Assembly (NCBI GenBank): GCA_028641055.1
Contig: CM054061.1
Coordinates: 31,359,523 to 31,423,522, forward strand
From: Alopecurus myosuroides
Taxonomy: Eukaryota > Streptophyta > Magnoliopsida > Poales > Poaceae
Length of the DNA: 64,000 bases
Direction of reading: 5' to 3'
Made by a program: the position numbers and the translations under genes. Below the pieces are notes generated by a model. It was given only the letters and a program-made list of their open reading frames with translations. It did not search any database and had not been told where the DNA came from. This document shows positions 1 to 10,205 of this stretch, in pieces. The first letter of the stretch is position 1. Every line of letters starts with the position of its first letter.

Positions 1-500
1 AGTTAGAATTTTTTTGGAAGATTTCGCCCGAGAAGATGGCAACTCGGTTGAGTACCCGCCTACTCGGCCCGAATCTCGGGGACTAGGCAGTGGCTAAGGA
101 GAAAAAGAAGAACATAAGAGAAGAGAAACCGCAACTCGGAAAAAGCAAGAAAAACTTACAGCATATGTCTGTTCGATGTCCTCGGCGGTTTTGCGGAGGA
201 CGAACAGCTTCGCGGCCAGCGTGCTGGTGTTGGAGGCGATGGTCATTGGATTGGTGCCCATGTCGGCTTTGTTCCAGTCGGCTTTGTTCCATTCCACTTC
301 TCGTTGCAACACGGAGAGATGGATTTACTTGGCATCAGAGAAGAGAAATGGTGCTACTCGGAGAAGAAGAGATTCAAGCAAAAGTTGAAGGCTACTCGGA
401 GATGCAACTCGGCATCTTACAGTTCAAAGACAAGATTTGTTTTTAAGCTGGAAGAGCCCAGTGAACAAGTTCGCAGGACTCTACCAGCTTCGGGGACTAA
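1..500 (+). mobile_element. 3' internal remnant of a Tat-like Ty3/gypsy element
   Basis: This is non-coding sequence rich in ACTCGG motifs that runs straight into the LTR at 501. The last bases (about 491-500, CGGGGACTAA) look like the polypurine tract that primes plus-strand DNA next to a 3' LTR, which places the element on the plus strand. The part from about 304 onward is repeated at 13647-13886. The 5' part of the element lies outside the window, and the short reading frames here match no gag or pol domain I know. Family assignment as Tat-like is an inference from the LTR style. Confidence 0.65.
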
Positions 501-1386
501 TGTCGGGGGGTTACCCCCGAGTAGGGGTAAGGCAAGTGCTAAAGGCAAGGACAAAGGAGAGTTTCGGCTGAGTAGATGGCTACCCGGTACCCGCTACCCA
601 GTCGACTGCTATCTGGCCATACCTACCAATAGCCAGAAGGAAGAATCAAGGAAGTTATGTTCTTCCGAGTAGAGTAAGTGGTCCGAGTAGAGGGAGTGAG
701 TTCCTACTCGGGCCAGAAGTCAATGGAGCCGTTCTGACAAAGGATCCTGCGTATCATGCGTCCGTACGGCGTGCGGTTCAACTTACGGAGCGCGTGATTA
801 TCCGCGCTACGGCATGGCTACAGTGGAGGTAGGCGCCTGTCAAGTCCTGTCACTAACAGAGGGGACATGACAGGGCTAGGGCCTACCCTATCTCACTGAC
901 AAGGGTGGACAGGTCCCATCTCCGAACGGCGCGATGACTTACGGTGCACTCGTCAGCTAGAAGCCGGAAGCGTGCTCTGTTCTGCAGTGCTCCTGTCCTA
1001 TCAGCTGTACCTTTTAGTCTTATTCTATCCGGCTGGGCACTAGTATATAAGGTGCCCTACCACTTCCTGTGAGAGGTTCGCGCTCACTACATCGTAGCAC
1101 TTGATACTCATTTCACGTAGAGAGAGCTAGAGAGCAGAGTGGCTACTCGGCTGATGGCCTAATTGTACTGTGGCTACTCGGTAACACACATATAAAGAGA
1201 GAGGCAGGAGTAGGGGTGTTACCTCCACACGAGGGCCCTGAACCTGGGTAAGATCTTGGTGTTTGCAGTGTTAGGTTCATCCCACACGCGGCTACTCGCG
1301 TGTGATCCCTCCCCGATCACCTCCAGCGTCCATCGACCCCAAACGATTAGCCATCCTATGGCATCTGCCGTGATACCACCACGACA
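501..1386 (+). repeat. 3' LTR of Tat-like gypsy element, copy 1
   Basis: The 886-bp LTR begins TGTCGGGGGGTTACC and ends CCACCACGACA, the TG...CA form of Ty3/gypsy LTRs. It contains a TATA-like stretch (about 1041-1048, GTATATAA) that would drive the retroelement transcript. A near-identical LTR lies at 13887-14774, and both are followed by the same Copia sequence, so these are duplicates of one LTR/Copia junction and not the two LTRs of one element. Confidence 0.8.
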
Positions 1387-1512
1387 AACAATCCACACAA
1401 TTTCTTATATGTTGATTATTACGGTGTTGTGAAAGCTAAATACGTTCGTCCTATTGAAGGTTTCATTGACTATACTATTTGGGTTCCAAAGACCCTTGTT
1501 GCTAACATGAGG
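1387..1512 (+). pseudogene. Ty1/copia fragment upstream of protease, copy 1 left part
   Basis: This sequence continues directly into 10201 onward once the 8.7-kb insertion (1518-10200) is removed. The uninterrupted version is at 14775-14905. It corresponds to the part of a Copia polyprotein just before the protease, where the gypsy element had inserted. The 5' part of the Copia element (5' LTR and gag) is absent. Confidence 0.7.
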
Positions 1513-1517
1513 GGACC
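1513..1517. repeat. Left target-site duplication of the 8.7-kb element
   Basis: GGACC at 1513-1517 is repeated at 10201-10205 on the other side of the element. The uninterrupted second Copia copy has this pentamer only once (about 14900-14904), which shows the insertion directly. Confidence 0.9.
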
Positions 1518-4500
1518 TGTGACGCCCCGAGATCGGGCACTATGCAGATTTCAGCATTCCTGCCAAAATCCACATAATAACCGATTCCAGGTTGCCATTT
1601 GTGATAACATTACAATAGTTCACGACTATTCCACAATTACAACAGAATCAGGTAGATACAAGATGACTCAAACGAGCTAGGGTTACAACTGATACATTAC
1701 AAAGATCCAAAATAACAGCGGAAGAAACAACACATTGTCCGTCTACGGACAAGATCCAAATTGGACTAAGAGTCCTGAAGATAACCGAGAGCGTCCAATC
1801 CCTGCCCAGGCCAAGCCGGAGGGATTCCCAAGGTAACGTCGTCAGACTTCAAACCTGTTGACTGCAATTTGGAATTTGCAGCCACGAAAGAGATTCGTGG
1901 GTCAGTACGGTTAAGTACTGGCAAGGGGGATAAAACCCATACTCACAAGAATACCGGTGTAGCCAGTCATCACAAGATACAAATACTTTAGGATCAACGG
2001 AAAGGAAGGGGGTTATTGCAAATAAGCGACAGCAGGCTGCACTAACCAACTACAGAGATTCTATTACTTCCAACTATCAGAAAGGGGATAAGATCGAGTA
2101 TTGTAACCAACGGAAAGTAATTCCAAACAAACCCATCCTGGATCTCGCCCCTTATCCAAAGAAGCAATCCGAGGATAACTCACACAGTTGAGTTAATGAT
2201 GGTTCAGATTATTGTGTCAATAAGCCTATTACTAGTCAAGTTGTTAATTATTGGGTGAAAGGTTGTTAATCATTAGGTGTAAGTTGTCCTGAGTACTTGT
2301 TAGCCAGTACTTTCACCAAGTAATCCATAACCGCGGAAAACACGGCTTCTCGAGAAGATTATCCCTGCAGGGTTGCACCAATTTAGCCGTACACGCAAGA
2401 ATAACCCGCCAGATGGGGAGCTAACCCACCAAGCGAGGTACTCTACACAACCAACCCTTCTTCGCATCAAGCCCAAAGCACCGCGTGCTGTGCGTGCGCG
2501 GCTAATCGAGCCCCCCGAAGAAAAGGAGGACCCTCATAGCACTGGAAGACCACGCCGCCCTAAATGCCGACTACAAAAGTTCCACCCTGGCGCCAAGGGT
2601 TCGTACCTGCATATGATGCAGCAAATGGAACACCCGAACTAGTACGGCGATTTGGACGAGATGCGAATCGAGTCAGTTGAGGGGGGCGCCCATACTCGCT
2701 TCCCACATGCGGGTAGTGCGCTCATCATGGATCAGTAGACAAGACCCTTTTCCTAATTAGGGGGTCGACACTAGCAGGCCTCAAAACCACAAAGGGCCTC
2801 CTGCCGGTGCCTTATCATCAAATTTATTATTAATAGTAACATTAGCATGATTGATTGATTGATTAAACATCGAGCCCCCAGAACATAATGAAATAGTAAC
2901 AGAAAGTAACGGGTAACAGACTCGAGCAAAACAACCCTAAGCATGATAGTAAGACACGGGCAACAAGCAATGGTTATAGGTATGGAGGTGAGGCAGTAAC
3001 AAGGTTAAGGGATTCATGTGATGGGTTCGTAACAGAAACAACTAATACTAAGGCTAGCAGAAAAGAACAACGGAAAGAATCGGTAACAAGTGATGAAAGG
3101 CAGCCATATGGCAGCAAGTGAGTATACTTGCCTGAGATCCCGCAAGGTAGCAGAACTTGTCGTTGCTCACATCATCTCAACGTCCTATCCGGGAAGAAGC
3201 AACGAACCTCGAACAAACAACGGGATGCAACAATTACTACTACGGCAAAAGATCCAGCATGATCAAGACATGGATGCATGACAATTTAATTGATGCATAG
3301 AAATAAACTAGTTGACAAGTTAAACAAATTTAATTGGACCCATATGCAGTTTGAGTTGCATATGAACAGCCCATGAATTATGGTTGAAACAATTGTTTTC
3401 CAACTAATCAACATGTGCTAGTGGTTTAGTATGATGCATGCAAAAGGGAAACAGCAAAATAACAACATTAGAAACAATTTAAGATAGGGTGTAGCAATTT
3501 AGAATTTTATTATTAGCTTAGGGAATTTTGGGTGCCTTAAAGGTAACACACAAGTACTTGTTGTTTTCAACCATTTAAATTGTTCAAAACAAATAACAAA
3601 GTTTATATTTGAAAAGAACATCAAATTTTAGTTGGATTACATGTTTCACATTTTGAAATTGGACTTAGGATTATTTAATTATGAATTAAACAATATTAAA
3701 CAATTTTTAATTGAATTAAACAAGATTTAAATTGTTTAGGCAATTTAAATTATTCAAACCATGGAACAAAATTTATATTTGAATAGGTTATTTAAAATGG
3801 TATGGAAAACATATTTTATTTGCATTTATTGGATTAATAAATAATTAGTTATGGAATTTACAAATTAACATTTGAATTGTTTAAATTTGAATTTTAAATG
3901 CATTTGAAGTTTTCAAAACAGTACACAAATTGGATATTTCGAAAGTTTAGGAAATTTGGATCAGAATTCATATAAAGGTTGTATTTGTTGGAATTATAAA
4001 ACAAAAGATATTGAATTTTAAAGTTTTGTTTTAATTCTGCTAATTAAAATGAAATTGTAATTTTGGAATTGCGCAGAAACATTTTGTTACGGATCTGCTT
4101 CCTACCCTAGCCGCTGCCGTGCGGGCCCAGGCCACGCGGGGTGCCAGCGAGGCTGGTGCGGGCTGAGGTGGCCTACCAGGTCGATGACAGGCGGGTCCCG
4201 GCCGCACGCGCAGATTTCCAAAAAAAGTGGCCTTTATTCGGCCGAGCGAGGACTTGAACCCGGGTCTCCCGAGCGCAACACAAAGGCACAAGCCACTGGG
4301 CTGGGGCGGTTCCTTGTCAGGTATGCAGTAGCGAACCTAGTTAACTTTGCGCTAACTGAATTTGCTGGTGCAGGTTCAGTCGCTGCCAGCGACAGAGGAG
4401 GCATCGATGGCGGACGGAAAGGGCACCGGCGGCTCGCTGTCCGCCACCGCGGCGGCGCGCGTCTGCCTGCGGGCGGGCCGTGCGTGGGCCACGAGGGCAG

Positions 4501-5619
4501 GGAGAGGAGAGAGCGAGGAGGTACGGGCTCACCTCGGGTGGTTCTGTCGAGGACGCGCCTGCTGACGGCCGCGGTCGAGGTACAGCAACGGCGGGGACTT
4601 GCCGGCGACGGCGCGGCCACCCCGTGCGGTGCCCCGCCTGGCTCCCGGTTGGAGACGATGCGGCACGACGCGGCGGTTCCATCCCCGCTATCGGCAGCCC
4701 GCGACCACGACTCCTTCCCCGTCGCCATGGAGACCCCACTCCTCCGGCCATGGCTTCGTGGTGGTGGCAGAGGAAAAGAAATTCAGAGCGAGAGGGAGGG
4801 AGGTGGTAGAGATGGAAGGGGAGGGTTGGTGGCGGCGGCAAGGAGGAAAGGGCTAGGGTTGGAGGGGCGCTCGAGGGGAGATAGATAAAGGGAGGGGGCA
4901 GTTGAGGTGGGGAGCTCGGGACAGCGACATGCGCTTCTCCCCACCGGCGTCCGTACGAAGAAGACAGCGACATGGGCTGCTGGGCTTAGGGGTGGGCTGG
5001 TTGTAGGTGGGCTTGGCCTGCCTCTCAGCTCACCCCTCTCTTCTTTTTTTTTTTGTAATATTTTTGTTGGTAAATGATAAGAGAGAGATAGGGATAGAAT
5101 TTGGGGAAATTTCTTTTATAAATTATTTTGTGTTAATTTTCCAAAACAATTAAAGCAAGAGGTCACATTGTTTCACAATTTTGAATATTTAATTTGGTTT
5201 AGAGGTTTTAGGTGAAATTCAAACAATGTTTGATTTGGGAAATTTTGGAAATAGGCAAATTCCATTTAATAAGTTCAAACCCTTATGCAAACATTATTGA
5301 AGAAATTTGTTTTGCAAGAATTTAATTGTTAAACCTCAATTTTGGATCATAACAACTATGATTTTATTTGAAATTCAATTGCCATAAGGGTTTTGATAAC
5401 ATGGAAAATTTTAGTAACAGACAAGTTGATTAAAACAAATTCAACCAGGGGAAAAAACAATTGAGGGGTTTTGGTTGCAAGTTTGAAATTGGAAGTTTTG
5501 AGCAAGGGTGAAAGTTTTAAATTGTTTTGAAATTTTCAGTTTGTGATGCAAACATGGTGCAATGCAATGTGATGCATATGATGCAAGCTAAACAAACAGG
5601 TAACACCCCAGGTGTTACA
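1518..5619 (-). repeat. 3' LTR of the LARD-like element
   Basis: Read on the minus strand it starts TGTAACACC and ends GGGGCGTCACA. It has an AT-rich half (about 3300-4060) with degenerate repeats starting near 3581, 3751 and 3910, and a GC-rich promoter-proximal half (about 4090-5000). Between them, at 4250-4298, is a tRNA-like module. Long reading frames in the GC-rich part (for example 4341-4973) have biased composition and match no protein I know. The block 2290-2840 is conserved in the Tekay LTRs at about 48130-48665 and 57740-58270. Confidence 0.9.
4250..4298 (-). other. tRNA-like A-box/B-box module in LTR
   Basis: On the minus strand, CAGTGGCTTGTG (4298-4287) resembles a Pol III A box. 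It is followed 38 bp later by GGTTCAAGTCC (4260-4250), a near-consensus B box, as in tRNA T-arms and tRNA-derived SINE heads. The module lies about 1.32-1.37 kb from the LTR start in the sense direction. Equivalent modules occur in the other Tekay-family LTRs of this window. Whether it recruits TFIIIC is unknown. Confidence 0.55.
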
Positions 5620-6097
5620 GACGACACCACTAACAAGGGATTGCGCCCTCGCAATCCACCTGCTAACCCGGGAGGGGAAAGAAGTTCGACTATCGATTCT
5701 TCGTGCTTCCAGTTGATCTCCTCGACACCACTAACAAGGGATTCTTGCTGGGAGTGATGACGATGTTCTTCCACCTGGAATCTTCCGATGATCGAACCTA
5801 TTAGGTTAAGGGCTCAGAAAACGTCCACCCACGTAGGATGCTAACACTTTGAAAGATTGAGTACGAGAGCAGACTCCAAAACAAATAAGAGGGGAGGGGA
5901 AATAGAATAGGGATAAGGAGAAAAATCCAGAATCCTATTGAGATGTTTTCCAAAATAGTTTAGCAGAAATAGTTTTTGACACTCTAGAAACAACGACCAT
6001 TAGCTAGGTTATCCTACAGGCTTTGCGGACCCGTTGCTTCGATAACCATTCGTATCGAAACAATATCGGGAATCGGAACCAAGGCTCTGATACCATT
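5620..6097 (-). other. Non-coding interior of the LARD-like element
   Basis: This is the whole interior. The right end holds the primer-binding site and a leader-like sequence with short similarities to the Tekay leader at 56054-56817 (for example CCTGTAGGAT and AACTATTTTG on the minus strand). A perfect 21-bp direct repeat lies at 5622-5642 and 5723-5743. No purine run is visible next to the left LTR, where a polypurine tract would be expected. No plausible protein is encoded. Confidence 0.8.
6083..6095 (-). promoter_or_regulatory. Primer-binding site (initiator tRNA-Met type)
   Basis: The minus strand reads TGGTATCAGAGCC two bases after the end of the 5' LTR. This is the usual plant LTR-retrotransposon site, complementary to the 3' end of initiator tRNA-Met, where reverse transcription starts. 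It fixes the element's orientation as minus. Confidence 0.9.
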
Positions 6098-9000
6098 TGT
6101 GACGCCCCGAGATCGGGCACTATGCAGATTTCAGCATTCCCGCCAAAATCCACATAATAACCGATTCCAGGTTGCCATTTGTGATAACATTACAATAGTT
6201 CACGACTATTCCACAATTACAACAGAATCAGGTAGATACAAGATGACTCAAACGAGCCAGGGTTACAACTGATACATTACAAAGATCCAAAATAACAGCG
6301 GAAGAAACAACACATCGTCCGTCTACGGACAAGATCCAAATTGGACTAAGAGTCCTGAAGATAACCGAGAGCGTCCAATCCCTGCCCAGGCCAAGCCGGA
6401 GGGATTCCCAAGCTAACGTCGTCAGACTTCAAACCTGTTGACTGCAATTTGGAATTTGCAGCCACGAAAGAGATTCGTGGGTCAGTACGGTTAAGTACTG
6501 GCAAGGGGGATAAAACCCATACTCACAAGAATACCGGCGTAGCCAGTCATCACAAGATACAAATACTTTAGGATCAACGGAAAGGAAGGGGGTTATTGCA
6601 AATAAGCGACAGCAGGCTGCACTAACCAACTACAGAGATTCTATTACTTCCAACTATCAGAAAGGGGATAAGATCGAGTATTGTAACCAACGGAAAGTAA
6701 TTCCAAACAAACCCATCCTGGATCTCGCCCCTTATCCAAAGAAGCAATCCGAGGATAACTCACACAGTTGAGTTAATGATGGTTCAGATTATTGTGTCAA
6801 TAAGCCTATTACTAGTCAAGTTGTTAATTATTGGGTGAAAGGTTGTTAATCATTAGGTGTAAGTTGTCCTGAGTACTTGTTAGCCAGTACTTTCACCAAG
6901 TAATCCATAACCGCGGAAAACACGGCTTCTCGAGAAGATTATCCCTGCAGGGTTGCACCAATTTAGCCGTACACGCAAGAATAACCCGCCAGATGGGGAG
7001 CTAACCCACCAAGCGAGGTACTCTACACAACCAACCCTTCTTCGCATCAAGCCCAAAGCACCGCGTGCTGTGCGTGCGCGGCTAATCGAGCCCCCCGAAG
7101 AAAAGGAGGACCCTCATAGCACTGGAAGACCACGCCGCCCTAAATGCCGACTACAAAAGTTCCACCCTGGCGCCAAGGGTTCGTACCTGCATATGATGCA
7201 GCAAATGGAACACCCGAACTAGTACGGCGATTTGGACGAGATGCGAATCGAGTCAGTTGAGGGGGGCGCCCATACTCGCTTCCCACATGCGGGTAGTGCG
7301 CTCATCATGGATCAGTAGACAAGACCCTTTTCCTAATTAGGGGGTCGACACTAGCAGGCCTCAAAACCACAAAGGGCCTCCTGCCGGTGCCTTATCATCA
7401 AATTTATTATTAATAGTAACATTAGCATGATTGATTGATTGATTAAACATCGAGCCCCCAGAACATAATGAAATAGTAACAGAAAGTAACGGGTAACAGA
7501 CTCGAGCAAAACAACCCTAAGCATGATAGTAAGACACGGGCAACAAGCAATGGTTATAGGTATGGAGGTGAGGCAGTAACAAGGTTAAGGGATTCATGTG
7601 ATGGGTTCGTAACAGAAACAACTAATACTAAGGCTAGCAGAAAAGAACAACGGAAAGAATCGGTAACAAGTGATGAAAGGCAGCCATATGGCAGCAAGTG
7701 AGTATACTTGCCTGAGATCCCGCAAGGTAGCAGAACTTGTCGTTGCTCACATCATCTCAACGTCCTATCCGGGAAGAAGCAACGAACCTCGAACAAACAA
7801 CGGGATGCAACAATTACTACTACGGCAAAAGATCCAGCATGATCAAGACATGGATGCATGACAATTTAATTGATGCATAGAAATAAACTAGTTGACAAGT
7901 TAAACAAATTTAATTGGACCCATATGCAGTTTGAGTTGCATATGAACAGCCCATGAATTATGGTTGAAACAATTTTTTTCCAACTAATCAACAGGTGCTA
8001 GTGGTTTAGTATGATGCATGCAAAAGGGAAACAGCAAAATAACAACATTAGAAACAATTTAAGATAGGGTGTAGCAATTTAGAATTTTATTATTAGCTTA
8101 GGGAATTTTGGGTGCCTTAAAGGTAACACACAAGTACTTGTTGTTTTCAACCATTTAAATTGTTCAAAACAAATAACAAAGTTTATATTTGAAAAGAACA
8201 TCAAATTTTAGTTGGATTACATGTTTCACATTTTGAAATTGGACTTAGGATTATTTAATTATGAATTAAACAATATTAAACAATTTTTAATTGAATTAAA
8301 CAAGATTTAAATTGTTTAGGCAATTTAAATTATTCAAACCATGGAACAAAATTTATATTTGAATAGGTTATTTAAAATGGTATGGAAAACATATTTTATT
8401 TGCATTTATTGGATTAATAAATAATTAGTTATGGAATTTACAAATTAACATTTGAATTGTTTAAATTTGAATTTTAAATGCATTTGAAGTTTTCAAAACA
8501 GTACACAAATTGGATATTTCGAAAGTTTAGGAAATTTGGATCAGAATTCATATAAAGGTTGTATTTGTTGGAATTATAAAACAAAAGATATTGAATTTTA
8601 AAGTTTTGTTTTAATTCTGCTAATTAAAATTAAATTGTAATTTTGGAATTGCGCAGAAACATTTTGTTACGGATCTGCTTCCTACCCTAGCCGCTGCCGT
8701 GCGGGCCCAGGCCACGCGGGGTGCCAGCGAGGCTGGTGCGGGCTGAGGTGGCCTACCAGGTCGATGACAGGCGGGTCCCGGCCGCACGCGCAGAAATCCA
8801 AAAAAAGTGGCCTTTATTCGGCCGAGCGAGGACTTGAACCCGGGTCTCCCGAGCGCAACACAAAGGCACAAGCCACTGGGCTGGGGCGGTTCCTTGTCAG
8901 GTATGCAGTAGCGAACCTAGTTAACACATGTTTGCGCTAACTGAATTTGCTGGTGCAGGTTCAGTCGCTGCCAGCGACAGAGGAGGCATCGATGGCGGAC

Positions 9001-10200
9001 GGAAAGGGCACCGGCGGCTCGCTGTCCGCCACCGCGGCGGCACGCGTCTGCCTGCGGGCGGGCCGTGCGTGGGCCACGAGGGCAGGGAGAGGAGAGAGCG
9101 AGGAGGTGCGGGCTCACCTCGGGTGGTTCTGTCGAGGACGCGCCTGCTGACGGCCGCGGTCGAGGTACAGCAACGGCGGGGACTTGCCGGCGACGGCGCG
9201 GCCACCCCGTGCGGTGCCCCGCCTGGCTCCCGGTTGGAGACGATGCGGCACGACGCGGCGGTTCCATCCCCGCTATCGGCAGCCCGCGACCACGACTCCT
9301 TCCCCGTCGCCATGGAGACCCCACTCCTCCGGCCATGGCTTCGTGGTGGTGGCAGAGGAAAAGAAATTCAGAGCGAGAGGGAGGGAGGTGGTAGAGATGG
9401 AAGGGGAGGGTTGGTGGCGGCGGCAAGGAGGAAAGGGCTAGGGTTGGAGGGGCGCTCGAGGGGAGATAGATAAAGGGAGGGGGCAGTTGAGGTGGGGAGC
9501 TCGGGACAGCGACATGCGCTTCTCCCCACCGGCGTCCGTACGAAGAAGACAGCGACATGGGCTGCTGGGCTTAGAGGTGGGCTGGTTGTAGGTGGGCTTG
9601 GCCTGCCTCTCAGCTCACCCCTCTCTTTTTTTTTTGTAATATTTTTGTTGGTAAATGGTAAGAGAGAGATAGGGATAGAATTTGGGGAAATTTCTTTTAT
9701 AAATTATTTTGTGTTAATTTTCCAAAACAATTAAAGCAAGAGGTCACATTGTTTCACAATTTTGAATATTTAATTTGGTTTAGAGGTTTTAGGTGAAATT
9801 CAAACAATGTTTGATTTGGGAAATTTTGGAAATAGGCAAATTCCATTTAATAAGTTCAAACCCTTATGCAAACATTATTGAAGAAATTTGTTTTGCAAGA
9901 ATTTAATTGTTAAACCTCAATTTTGGATCATAACAACTATGATTTTATTTGAAATTCAATTGCCATAAGGGTTTTGATAACATGGAAAATTTTAGTAACA
10001 GACAAGTTGATTAAAACAAATTCAACCAGGGGAAAAAACAATTGAGGGGTTTTGGTTGCAAGTTTGAAATTGGAAGTTTTGAGCAAGGGTGAAAGTTTTA
10101 AATTGTTTTGAAATTTTCAGTTTGTGATGCAAACATGGTGCAATGCAATGTGATGCATATGATGCAAGCTAAACAAACAGGTAACACCCCAGGTGTTACA
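6098..10200 (-). repeat. 5' LTR of the LARD-like element
   Basis: This 4103-bp LTR is almost identical to 1518-5619. Differences seen include a 5-bp insertion in the stretch around 8924-8930 and scattered substitutions. The terminal sequence GTAACACC...GGTGTTAC at 10181-10199 is an inverted repeat placed exactly at the LTR end. Confidence 0.9.
8830..8878 (-). other. tRNA-like A-box/B-box module in LTR (second copy)
   Basis: Same module as at 4250-4298, with the B-box-like element at 8840-8830 and the A-box-like element at 8878-8867 on the minus strand. It sits in the 5' LTR, downstream of the presumed Pol II start, so it would be part of the element RNA. Confidence 0.55.
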
Positions 10201-10205
10201 GGACC

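Larger units (their letters stand above)
1518..10200 (-). mobile_element. LARD-like non-autonomous LTR retrotransposon, two 4.1-kb LTRs
   Basis: The element is 8683 bp, flanked by GGACC, with LTRs 1518-5619 and 6098-10200 and only 478 bp between them. The tRNA-Met-type primer-binding site next to the right LTR sets transcription on the minus strand. No gag, protease, reverse transcriptase or integrase is present, so it must be mobilised by an autonomous partner. Its LTRs share blocks with those of the Tekay chromovirus at 47214-61242, so a Tekay-lineage partner is likely. I saw about 15 differences plus one 5-bp indel between the LTRs, which suggests a recent insertion, later than the duplication of the host Copia segment. 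Confidence 0.9.

Noticed and set aside
2373..2642. 89-residue frame repeated in both LARD LTRs, with relatives in the Tekay LTRs
   Set aside because: It is conserved because the LTR block is conserved. The frame is antisense to the element and changes between families without sign of codon constraint.
4250..4298. A functional tRNA gene
   Set aside because: Only the A/B boxes resemble a tRNA. I could not fold an acceptor stem and anticodon arm, so it is reported as a tRNA-like module.
4184..4973. Several overlapping long frames on both strands (also 8917-9558, 50386-50847, 60001-60462)
   Set aside because: They overlap in many frames within GC-rich LTR DNA, repeat in each LTR and have low-complexity Arg/Gly/Pro/Ser composition. 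No known domain is visible.
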